DNA of 6,794 bases from Clostridiales bacterium. GTDB taxonomy: Bacteria; Bacillota; Clostridia; Lachnospirales; Lachnospiraceae. Where the stretch lies: positions 1-6,794 of the forward strand of contig JAATEU010000577.1 of the NCBI GenBank assembly GCA_015655565.1, read 5' to 3'. Made by a program: the position numbers and the translations under genes. The notes beneath the pieces are model-generated. The model was not told the origin of the DNA. It saw only the letters and a list, made by a program, of their open reading frames with translations, and ran no database searches. How positions within the stretch are numbered: position 1 is the stretch's first letter; every line of letters begins with the position of its first letter. Positions 1 to 6,794 of this stretch are shown here, in pieces.

Positions 1-1423
<1,423 letters not shown>

Positions 1424-1450
1424 CTGCTGTGTAACAACGCTTATAGAATT

Positions 1451-1479
1451 ATTATACTATTTTCAGCGAATTACATCAA
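1451..1479 (-). promoter_or_regulatory. Sigma-A promoter of abfA
   Basis: On the minus strand TTGATG (1474-1479) and a perfect TATAAT (1451-1456) are separated by 17 bases. Transcription should start near 1444, giving a 5' UTR of about 60 nt before the abfA ATG. Confidence 0.82.
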
Positions 1480-1622
1480 GATATATTTTACTTTTTTATA
1501 AAATAATATACTTTCGTATGTCTTTCAATTACATTCAGAGTAACAAAGTGAGTATTTATGCCTATTCTGTTAAATATAAATATTAATTTCAGCAAAAACT
1601 AAACTAATATATTTTGGAATTA

Positions 1623-1784
1623 CTAAAGCAAAGACGCCTGCAAAAAGCAGACGCCATAAGTTGGATGCAATAATAATACCGTCTTAACGTTTCCTGACAT
1701 CGGGTATTTACCGGCCTTTATGGTATATCCTTTTGCCTGAAAGTTATTGCGAACCACTTTCGGCGCTGTAAATAATCCAACCAT
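1623..1784 (-). CDS. Doubtful small ORF, 53 residues, unrecognised
   Basis: ATG at 1784, stop TAG at 1623-1625. It starts 18 bases after the subtilase stop, in the same frame, behind a possible GGGAGAGA site about 10 bases upstream. The peptide starts MVGLFTAPKVVRNNFQAKGY, is basic in its first half and has a hydrophobic end. I recognise no family. Against it, the last codons lie inside the terminator-like stem at 1633-1655, which is unusual for a real gene. It could be a decayed C-terminal tail of the upstream protein, a small cotranscribed protein, or chance. Confidence 0.2.
   Translation of the reverse strand: MVGLFTAPKVVRNNFQAKGYTIKAGKYPMSGNVKTVLLLHPTYGVCFLQASLL
1633..1655 (-). terminator. 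Terminator-like hairpin downstream of the subtilase-like gene
   Basis: Read on the minus strand, GGCGTCTGC and GCAGGCGTC form a nine-position stem with a five-T loop, followed by TTTGCTTTA. Two of the pairs are G-U, which would be A-C mismatches in a plus-strand RNA, so the structure is specific to leftward transcription. It is well placed to end the subtilase transcript before the abfA promoter. The U-tract is interrupted, so efficiency is uncertain. Confidence 0.55.
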
Positions 1785-1802
1785 TTATTACAGTCTCTCC
1801 CA

Positions 1803-3470
1803 TTATTCAATCAATCCAAAACCCCAATCCGAATTTGGATAAATTAAGTTATTGCTTCTGTAAGCCTTACTCGTCATGATATATCTTATGATAGCGCTGT
1901 CCATAGAAGGAAAATTCCCGTTTACTATGCCCCATTCCAATAATCCCGCTGCTATTCCGGCTGCATGGGCGGCTGCTATACTGGTTCCTGAAAATGGAAT
2001 ACATGTATTCATAACTGTGGGTGCTAATATATTAACGCCGGGAGCTGCAATATCCGGTTTAGGAACATTAATTGAGGTAAATCCTTTACTTGCATCGGAA
2101 TCCAAACTTCTGTCAACAGGATTATACGCAGTGACAGTTATGGTATTATAGCCATTGCCGGGCAGGCAAATTGTTGTATACGGATTGGCTCTATTAAAAA
2201 AGGTATCTTTTGTTATAAAATTTCTTATTGGTAACCAGATATGAAACCGGTTAACTAAATCTTCCGTTCCGGATATACGAAAACTCCACATGCCTTCCTG
2301 GATATTTTTAAAACGGAACAAGATTAATTGTTCCTCGGAATATGCCTCACTAATAATATTATCAACATATATTGTAGTAGAACCATATAGAATTGTATGG
2401 TTGCTTTGTCCTATAAAACCATCACCAATACTATAAACCATATCTCCTGAAGGTCCGAAAATATCTATCTTTATTATATTGGGCGGATATCCCCATATCT
2501 CCAGGGAAAAGTTTTTATCATTCCTTCCAACATTTAATTCTACCAGATCATAATAATTAGGAGGTATGATTTCTCCGAAATAATGATGCCTTTGGTTTCC
2601 TTCATTACCTGCTGCCAGTATAATGGCATTTCCTGTAAGATTCCCAATTTCCGAAAGATAATTGCTCATAATATCTTCCCCTTTATGGGACCCTTGGGAG
2701 GATCCCATTCCTAAGCAAACGACAATGGGGCGTTGCAACCGTCTTGACATCATCAGCAAATATTTAATGCCCATCATAATATCATTTTCCTGATAGCATA
2801 TGGCATCTTCCGGAATTCCAAAAAAATTTTTCAAATATGGTTTTGCAGATTTTAGCTTTACAATTACTAATTCTGCATTTAAAGCCACTCCGGCAAATTT
2901 ATTTTCTTCATCATAGACCCCGGCGGCGATTCCGGCCATGGAGGTTCCTTCTCCGATCGTATCTGTACTTGGTACAACATTCAGCGGATTTTCAGATAAA
3001 AGTGCATTGTTAATCTGTTCCCTGCTATACTCAGTCCCGTAATAGATATTTTCCGGATAATTGTGCCCGCTATCAATGGACTGATCCCAAATTGATACTA
3101 TTTTTGAAGTATGATCCGGATATTGAAATATGGGATTTGTATAGATAATCCCCGTATCTATGAATCCAATTAAAACTCCTTTTCCTGTTATAACTTCTTC
3201 CGGTAGCCTATGGACAGTATATCCGGATTTTGATTCATTTGGGAAAAAAGTCATTAACCCATAACATTTCGGCATAGCTGCATAACCAAACTGATTCAAG
3301 CTGTTTTCCGTTATTTCACTGACAGGAATGTGCAGCACGGCATATTTTTCATTAATTATATTAAAAGTGAAATTCGGATCATCACTTAAAAACCCCAGAT
3401 TCATTCCATATTCTATTAATAAGTCCGCATAGTCATTACTTATAATTTTATACCTGTCATTATCATCCAT
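1803..3470 (-). CDS. Subtilisin-like S8 family protein with the catalytic His replaced by Glu
   Basis: A 555-residue protein of the clostridial S8 (subtilase) group in which an extra domain of about 130 residues (roughly 310-440) is inserted between the oxyanion Asn and the catalytic Ser. The N-terminal 90 residues are a short leader domain; there is no signal peptide or membrane segment, so it is probably cytoplasmic. Visible motifs are GFIDTGI with Asp105, GEGTSMAGIAAG at 173-184, AAGNEGN with Asn289 and FSGTSIAAA with Ser497. In active subtilases the second motif reads GHGT; here Glu174 (codon 2949-2951, GAA) occupies the His position while the other catalytic residues are kept. CAT or CAC to GAA takes at least two base changes, so a single sequencing error does not explain it. 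The protein ends at DWGFGLIE, a few residues earlier than I would expect for the family. The ATG has only a weak GGAA site; an in-frame stop about 20 codons upstream limits other starts. The fold is secure; activity is not. Confidence 0.93.
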   Translation of the reverse strand: MDDNDRYKIISNDYADLLIEYGMNLGFLSDDPNFTFNIINEKYAVLHIPVSEITENSLNQFGYAAMPKCYGLMTFFPNESKSGYTVHRLPEEVITGKGVLIGFIDTGIIYTNPIFQYPDHTSKIVSIWDQSIDSGHNYPENIYYGTEYSREQINNALLSENPLNVVPSTDTIGEGTSMAGIAAGVYDEENKFAGVALNAELVIVKLKSAKPYLKNFFGIPEDAICYQENDIMMGIKYLLMMSRRLQRPIVVCLGMGSSQGSHKGEDIMSNYLSEIGNLTGNAIILAAGNEGNQRHHYFGEIIPPNYYDLVELNVGRNDKNFSLEIWGYPPNIIKIDIFGPSGDMVYSIGDGFIGQSNHTILYGSTTIYVDNIISEAYSEEQLILFRFKNIQEGMWSFRISGTEDLVNRFHIWLPIRNFITKDTFFNRANPYTTICLPGNGYNTITVTAYNPVDRSLDSDASKGFTSINVPKPDIAAPGVNILAPTVMNTCIPFSGTSIAAAHAAGIAAGLLEWGIVNGNFPSMDSAIIRYIMTSKAYRSNNLIYPNSDWGFGLIE

Positions 3471-3715
3471 GTTTTTCCAATTAAAGATATTCTTATTGTA
3501 ATCTATGTTGTCTGGAAGAAAATGTTACTTACCATTTTAAGATGTTATTTATACTGAGATATTAATTCTGCTTTGCCAATGATTGCATTTCTTTAGTACC
3601 TTACCTCCCACTTGCTTAACCGGTTTAATATCATCTAAAGTGCAACTACTGCTTCCAACACGGCAAACGCATGAAGATTTTGCAAATGTTCCCGGCAATT
3701 TCCAAAAAAAAATTA
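3471..3715. other. Divergent intergenic region, no confident element
   Basis: It separates the leftward subtilase-like gene from the rightward ilv promoter. I found no convincing promoter for the subtilase: TATAAA with an upstream TTGGCA exists on the minus strand near 3560-3585, but the spacing is about 20 bases. An unsupported Cys-containing ORF crosses it on the minus strand (see findings). Confidence 0.5.
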
Positions 3716-3744
3716 TTGACAACCCAAAAGTAACTTGGTATAAT
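3716..3744 (+). promoter_or_regulatory. Consensus sigma-A promoter of the ilvBN operon
   Basis: TTGACA (3716-3721) and TATAAT (3739-3744) are both exact consensus hexamers with the optimal 17-base spacer. An A-tract lies just upstream (3704-3712) and could act as an UP-like element. Transcription should begin near 3751. Such a strong promoter implies that control is exerted after initiation, which fits the T-box leader that follows. Confidence 0.93.
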
Positions 3745-3765
3745 AGCCACAAATCAAAAAACAAT

Positions 3766-3798
3766 CAATAGAGGCGGCACTTTGCATCACCTCTATTG
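3766..3798 (+). repeat. 5' leader hairpin 1
   Basis: CAATAGAGG (3766-3774) pairs perfectly with CCTCTATTG (3790-3798), a 9-bp stem with a 15-nt loop, starting about 15 nt after the predicted transcription start. It lies outside the standard T-box elements and may protect the 5' end or bind something. There is no U-run, so it is not a terminator. Confidence 0.6.
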
Positions 3799-3807
3799 TC
3801 ACTAATA

Positions 3808-3833
3808 ATGGCATCGTACTAACCGGATGCCAT
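3808..3833 (+). repeat. 5' leader hairpin 2
   Basis: ATGGCATC (3808-3815) pairs perfectly with GATGCCAT (3826-3833) around a 10-nt loop GTACTAACCG. It lies between hairpin 1 and the conserved Stem I sequence, and no U-run follows. Confidence 0.6.
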
Positions 3834-4136
3834 ATGATCGTAAAGCGTTGACAAGGAGTAGTACATACTCACCGAAAGCACAGAGAGAAGATGGCTGGTG
3901 CGAATCTTCGTGGAGGGAGTAAAGTCTGTCAGTTGTAATATCCGTGACCGATTTAGGCAAATTGCCTTGGAAGTAGCCTTTGAGCTGTGAACCGAACAAG
4001 AAATCTTAAGTAGGCTTCACCGGAGTTTCCGCCGTTACAAGGAAAGCAGTATCAGATAATTCTGAATAGGACAGATTAAATTAAGTCATATTCCTGATAT
4101 CCCGTACTGACAGAGAGCAAAGAGAAATCTTTGAAT

Positions 4137-4171
4137 TTAGGTGGTAACACGGACTGTACTGTTCGCCCTAA
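4137..4171 (+). promoter_or_regulatory. T-box antiterminator
   Basis: Lower helix TTAGG (4137-4141) pairs with CCTAA (4167-4171); upper helix CGGAC (4150-4154) pairs with GTTCG (4161-4165). Between the 5' strands of these helices is the tRNA-binding bulge that begins with UGGU. The 3' strand is the same sequence that forms the 5' strand of the terminator, so the two structures exclude each other. Confidence 0.88.
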
Positions 4172-4203
4172 GCTGATATCAATCAACTTGGGGCGTTTTT
4201 TTT
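4164..4203 (+). terminator. Intrinsic terminator of the T-box leader
   Basis: CGCCCTAAG (4164-4172) pairs with CTTGGGGCG (4187-4195), nine pairs with one G-U, followed by eight T (4196-4203). It is the default off state when the cognate tRNA is charged. Confidence 0.95.
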
Positions 4204-4247
4204 ATTGCTTTTTGACTTCCCGTCCCTTGCACAGAAAGGAGTCTTTT

Positions 4248-5978
4248 ATGAAAGTAGCAGGAACTAATTTATTCGTAAAAGCATTAAAAGAGGAAGGTGT
4301 AACCACACTATTTGGTTATCCCGGCGGATATGCTATTGATTTATTTGATGAATTATACAAACAAAAGGACATTGAAATAATTTTACCCAGACACGAACAG
4401 GCATTAATCCATGCAGCAGACGGTTATGCACGTTCCACCGGTAAGATTGGCGTATGTCTGGTTACCAGCGGTCCCGGGGCAACAAATCTTGTAACCGGTA
4501 TAGCAACTGCTAATTATGACAGCGTTCCCCTGGTATGCTTCACCGGACAGGTACCGACCCATCTGATTGGAAATGACGCTTTCCAGGAAGTTGATATCAT
4601 AGGGATAACCAGAAGCATATGCAAATACGGAGTAACGGTCCGAAGAAGAGAGGATTTAGGAAGAATCATCAGGGAAGCCTTTTATATCGCCGGTACCGGA
4701 AAGCCGGGATCGGTAATTATAGACCTTCCTAAGGATATTATGCTGACACCGGGCAGTGATATTTATCCAAAAGAGGTGAATATACGAAGCTACAAACCTA
4801 ATTCCAAGGTACACACCGGGCAGCTTAAGAAAGCCTTAGAAATGCTTTATGATGCAAAAAAGCCGATTTTCCTGGCCGGCGGGGGTGTAACAATTTCCCG
4901 CGCCGGAGGAGAGTTTACAAAGCTGGCAGAATTAACCGGAGTACCTGTTGTTACTACAATTATGGGTAAAGGTGCGATACCTACGAACCACCCCCTCTAT
5001 ACAGGAAACATAGGCATGCACGGCAGCTATGCCGCAAACCAGGCAATCAGCGAATGCGATTTACTATTCTCCATAGGCACCAGATTTAATGACCGGATTA
5101 CCGGAATGCTGGTGGAATTTGCACCAAAAGCAAAAATTATACACATTGACATTGATTCTGCCTCCATTTCCAAGAATGTGGCGGTTGATATTCCGATTGT
5201 AGCAGATGCGAAACAGGCCATTAAAAAAATACTGGAAGAAATAACTACTCCTGCCGGGAACAGTTGTCTTGCTTCCTGGCTGGAACAAATTAATATATGG
5301 AAGCAGGAGCATCCGCTTGGCATGGCAACTGACCGGGGAATTACTCCCCAAAAGATTATCCGTAAAATAAACCAATTGTTTCCTGAATCCATAATCGTTA
5401 CCGATGTAGGCCAGCATCAGATGTGGACCACACAGTTTTTAGAGATGAATGGAACCAATCAGCTGCTCACTTCAGGAGGCCTTGGAACCATGGGTTACGG
5501 ATTCCCTGCTGCCATAGGCGCTAAGATTGGCAATCCGGATAAACCTGTCATCTGTATCTCAGGCGACGGCGGTATGCAGATGAATATTCAGGAAATGGCA
5601 ACTGCAGTGGCACAGGAGCTTCCGCTCATCCTTTGTATTTTTAATAACAGCTGTTTAGGCATGGTCCACCAATGGCAGAAGCTCTTTTACGGCAGCCGTT
5701 ACTCTTCCACCTGCCTTAGATCACGCAGGAATTGCAATTGCGGCGGCGCAGACAGTAAATGTCCCGCTTATTCTCCTGATTTTGTAAAGCTTGCGGAAAG
5801 TTACGGTGCATATGGGCTCCGGGTTGAAACGGAAGAAGAAATCGAAACAGCCTTTTTGCAGGCAGCAAAGAATAAAAAGGCCCCGACTATTATCGAATTC
5901 ATAATTGATAGTGAAGAACTTGTTCTTCCCATGGTACAGGGAGGCAAATCACTTAACAATATGATATTGGAGTGTTAA
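4248..5978 (+). CDS. ilvB: Acetolactate (acetohydroxyacid) synthase, large catalytic subunit
   Basis: A ThDP- and FAD-dependent cytoplasmic enzyme. It condenses two pyruvates to 2-acetolactate, or pyruvate with 2-oxobutanoate to 2-aceto-2-hydroxybutanoate, the first common step to Val, Leu and Ile. It is 576 residues with three domains: N-terminal ThDP-binding (about 1-165) with the catalytic Glu50 in PRHEQ, central FAD-associated (about 190-330), and C-terminal ThDP domain. The C-terminal ThDP motif runs from GDG (439-441) to NN (466-467), and Trp476 lies in GMVHQWQ. The start is the ATG at 4248, six bases after AGGAG (4237-4241); a longer open frame from 4131 would start inside the T-box and is rejected. 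Odd feature: between TCL (488-490) and PDF (510-512) there are 19 residues where I expect about 3-5, with Cys489, Cys496, Cys498 and Cys505. The reading frame is intact and homology resumes at once after it. First gene of ilvBN, controlled by the T-box upstream. Confidence 0.97.
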   Translation: MKVAGTNLFVKALKEEGVTTLFGYPGGYAIDLFDELYKQKDIEIILPRHEQALIHAADGYARSTGKIGVCLVTSGPGATNLVTGIATANYDSVPLVCFTGQVPTHLIGNDAFQEVDIIGITRSICKYGVTVRRREDLGRIIREAFYIAGTGKPGSVIIDLPKDIMLTPGSDIYPKEVNIRSYKPNSKVHTGQLKKALEMLYDAKKPIFLAGGGVTISRAGGEFTKLAELTGVPVVTTIMGKGAIPTNHPLYTGNIGMHGSYAANQAISECDLLFSIGTRFNDRITGMLVEFAPKAKIIHIDIDSASISKNVAVDIPIVADAKQAIKKILEEITTPAGNSCLASWLEQINIWKQEHPLGMATDRGITPQKIIRKINQLFPESIIVTDVGQHQMWTTQFLEMNGTNQLLTSGGLGTMGYGFPAAIGAKIGNPDKPVICISGDGGMQMNIQEMATAVAQELPLILCIFNNSCLGMVHQWQKLFYGSRYSSTCLRSRRNCNCGGADSKCPAYSPDFVKLAESYGAYGLRVETEEEIETAFLQAAKNKKAPTIIEFIIDSEELVLPMVQGGKSLNNMILEC

Positions 5979-5982
5979 ATCG

Positions 5983-6024
5983 GCAGTAAATGCTCCAGGC
6001 AGCATTTATGCAGGAAAGAGGTTA
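5983..6024 (+). repeat. ilvB-ilvN gap, direct repeat copy 1 (hairpin plus Shine-Dalgarno)
   Basis: First of two 42-bp copies, 39 of 42 bases identical by my hand alignment, spaced exactly 74 bases. It contains a hairpin: TAAATGCT (5987-5994) with AGCATTTA (6001-6008), extended by GCA/TGC with G5986 bulged. GGAAAGAGG (6013-6021) follows, five bases before an ATG at 6027. The three differences from copy 2 all lie in or next to the loop, so the stem is fully conserved. Confidence 0.85.
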
Positions 6025-6026
6025 TC

Positions 6027-6104
6027 ATGAAGAAAAATGCTTCACGTCTTATTTTAGCAGTAAATGCTGCTTGCAGCATTTATGCAGGAAAGAGGTTAAA
6101 ATGA
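6027..6104 (+). CDS. Candidate 25-residue ORF overlapping the ilvN start
   Basis: ATG at 6027 follows GGAAAGAGG at the same spacing as for ilvN. The frame runs 25 codons, starting MKKNASRLIL, and its TGA (6102-6104) overlaps the ilvN ATG (6101-6103) as ATGA. This is the classic arrangement for translational coupling. Ribosomes on it would melt the second hairpin and end on the ilvN start. The peptide has six Ile, Leu or Val residues but no run of them, so it does not look like a classical attenuator peptide. It may equally be a by-product of the repeat duplication. Its translation is inferred only from the start site. Confidence 0.35.
   Translation: MKKNASRLILAVNAACSIYAGKRLK
6057..6098 (+). 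repeat. ilvB-ilvN gap, direct repeat copy 2 (hairpin plus ilvN Shine-Dalgarno)
   Basis: Second copy: TAAATGCT (6061-6068) pairs with AGCATTTA (6075-6082), plus GCA/TGC with G6060 bulged, then GGAAAGAGG (6087-6095). The latter is the ilvN ribosome binding site, five bases before its ATG. The hairpin ends two bases before the site, so its folding could affect access by ribosomes. Confidence 0.85.
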
Positions 6105-6598
6105 AAAAGAGATGGATTTCTTTATTTGTTGAAAATGATATCGGCGTATTAGCTAAAATATCCGGTTTATTTTCCGGAAAATCTTATAATCTGGAAAGCC
6201 TGACTGTGGGAACCACGGAGGATCCCACCATATCACGCATGACCATCGGTTTAAACAGTGATGACATAACCTATGAGCAGATTAAAAAACAATTAAACCG
6301 CCTTGTGGAAGTAATTAAAGTAATAGACTTTACTAATGCATCAACCCATATGAAGGAAATACTGTTTGTAAAAATCAAGAATTGCACCAAGGAAGATAAA
6401 GCTGAAATTTTTCAAATTGCCAATGTATTTAAATCCTCCGTAACCGATTACGGTACTGACAGCATACTGCTTGAATGTGTTCAGACAGAAACCGGAAACG
6501 ATGATATTATAAAACTGCTGACCGGCCAATTTAAACAAATTGAGATAGTCCGGGGCGGCAGCGTTGCCATTGAATCCATTAGCAAGACTGACAGATAA
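6101..6598 (+). CDS. ilvN: Acetolactate synthase small (regulatory) subunit
   Basis: A 165-residue regulatory partner of IlvB. In this family it raises catalytic activity and confers feedback inhibition by valine or another branched-chain amino acid. Residues about 4-75 are the N-terminal ACT domain, with VENDIGVLAKISGLFSGKSY (10-29) and LTVGTTED (34-41) typical of IlvN/IlvH. The rest (about 80-158) is the C-terminal ALS_ss_C domain, ending in a VRGGSVAIES motif. Length is normal for the family. The ATG at 6101 is chosen because GGAAAGAGG lies five bases upstream and homology begins there; a longer in-frame start at 5990 would translate the hairpin repeats. It lies 122 bases after ilvB, an unusually long gap for these partners, filled by the duplicated hairpin and start-site repeat. 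No ilvC or ilvD is seen in the window. Confidence 0.96.
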   Translation: MKKRWISLFVENDIGVLAKISGLFSGKSYNLESLTVGTTEDPTISRMTIGLNSDDITYEQIKKQLNRLVEVIKVIDFTNASTHMKEILFVKIKNCTKEDKAEIFQIANVFKSSVTDYGTDSILLECVQTETGNDDIIKLLTGQFKQIEIVRGGSVAIESISKTDR

Positions 6599-6652
6599 AT
6601 CCGTTAAAACAGTATGAATAATAAATAAATTGTAACGATTCAGCCGCTGTCT

Positions 6653-6692
6653 CCCGCAAGCTATTTTCATACGCTTTTCATGAAAATGCGGG
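6653..6692 (+). repeat. Strong hairpin downstream of ilvN
   Basis: CCCGC (6653-6657) pairs with GCGGG (6688-6692) and ATTTTCAT (6663-6670) with ATGAAAAT (6680-6687), leaving AAGCT as a 5-nt bulge and a 9-nt loop. No U-tract follows, so this is not a standard terminator. It may stabilise the 3' end of the ilvBN mRNA or belong to the leader of the next gene. Confidence 0.5.
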
Positions 6693-6707
6693 GTTCGACG
6701 GCACGGG

Positions 6708-6730
6708 AACAAGTGCATTTTACTTGTTTT
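6708..6730 (+). terminator. Possible weak terminator after ilvN
   Basis: AACAAGT (6708-6714) pairs with ACTTGTT (6722-6728) around a 7-nt loop, and the 3' arm merges into TTTT (6727-6730). The stem is A/T-rich and the T-run short, so this is a tentative end of the ilvBN transcript. The rest of the segment to 6794 shows no gene that I can support. Confidence 0.35.
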
Positions 6731-6794
6731 GTGCACATCCAATTACTGATTTAAACAGATACGACAAGTGTACTGTAACCTTGCCGCCTTAAAT

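Larger units (their letters stand above)
3752..4203 (+). promoter_or_regulatory. T-box riboswitch leader of ilvBN
   Basis: A tRNA-sensing transcription attenuator. Stem I marks are GGAGTAGTA (3855-3863), AGAGAG (3882-3887) and a distal hairpin GAAGAT/ATCTTC (3887-3892 with 3904-3909) whose loop carries GGCTGGTG. Then come TGAGC/TGAACC-type sequence (3981-3993), a CCGTTACAAGG segment (around 4032-4042), and the T-box proper AGGTGGTAACACGG (4139-4152). The UGGU at 4142-4145 would pair with an uncharged ACCA tRNA end, consistent with the A73 discriminator of Val, Leu and Ile tRNAs. Uncharged tRNA should stabilise the antiterminator and allow ilvBN transcription. I could not settle the specifier codon: GTC at 3924-3926 and GTA at 3973-3975 are candidates, both valine. 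The start coordinate is the predicted transcription start; the true T-box may begin near 3840, after two extra hairpins. Confidence 0.93.

Noticed and set aside
1876..2151. Plus-strand ORF of 91 residues
   Set aside because: Antisense shadow of the subtilase Ser region; its alanine-rich stretch mirrors the SGTS/AAAHAAG codons.
4131..4247. N-terminal extension of ilvB from a TTG at 4131
   Set aside because: It would translate the T-box antiterminator and terminator. The ATG at 4248 has an AGGAG site and matches the family N-terminus.
5027..5417. Two overlapping minus-strand ORFs of 117-121 residues
   Set aside because: Both are shadows of the ilvB coding sequence with no recognisable motifs or start sites.
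5701..5770. Possible frameshift in ilvB at the Cys-rich segment
   Set aside because: The same frame is open on both sides with strong homology before and after, and the alternative frames look unlike the family, so an in-frame insertion is more likely.
5990..6100. N-terminal extension of ilvN from an ATG at 5990
   Set aside because: The extension translates the hairpin repeats, has no family similarity, and no ribosome binding site precedes it.
6688..6704. T-arm-like sequence (GCGGGGTTCGAC) suggesting a tRNA
   Set aside because: No matching acceptor, D or anticodon arms; the GCGGG pairs with CCCGC upstream in a simple hairpin.
6341..6742. Minus-strand ORF of 133 residues
   Set aside because: Mostly antisense to ilvN and the downstream hairpins; no ribosome binding site and no family features.

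Overview
The window looks like a chromosomal segment of a low-to-moderate GC Firmicute, most likely a clostridium of the Lachnospiraceae type. This rests on A/T-rich intergenic DNA, strong AGGAGG-type ribosome binding sites, sigma-A promoters close to consensus, a T-box leader in front of a biosynthetic operon, and recognition of the protein families. The genus assignment is inference; no search was run.

Layout. Bases 1-1385 (minus strand) hold most of a GH51 alpha-L-arabinofuranosidase that runs off the left edge, with its own promoter at 1451-1479. Bases 1386-1802 are intergenic: the arabinofuranosidase promoter and 5' UTR, a terminator-like hairpin for the gene upstream, and one doubtful 53-residue ORF. 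Bases 1803-3470 (minus strand) encode a 555-residue cytoplasmic subtilisin-like (S8) protein whose catalytic histidine is replaced by glutamate. It is therefore probably a pseudoprotease or an enzyme with altered chemistry. Bases 3471-3715 form a divergent intergenic region.

From 3716 rightward everything reads on the plus strand. An exact-consensus promoter (TTGACA-17-TATAAT) drives a leader of about 450 nt. That leader is a T-box riboswitch with an antiterminator/terminator switch, followed by ilvB (acetolactate synthase large subunit, 4248-5978) and ilvN (small regulatory subunit, 6101-6598). The T-box should couple transcription of ilvBN to uncharged tRNA for a branched-chain amino acid. 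IlvB and IlvN together form acetohydroxyacid synthase, the first common step of valine, leucine and isoleucine synthesis.

The least expected parts are four. (i) The subtilase has Asp105, Asn289 and Ser497 but Glu174 where His belongs. (ii) IlvB carries an insertion of about 15 residues with four cysteines. (iii) The ilvB-ilvN gap contains a 74-nt-spaced direct repeat, each copy being a hairpin plus Shine-Dalgarno plus ATG; the first copy opens a 25-codon ORF whose TGA overlaps the ilvN ATG. (iv) Two extra hairpins lie at the 5' end of the T-box leader. I found no tRNA or rRNA gene, CRISPR array, insertion sequence or phage gene.
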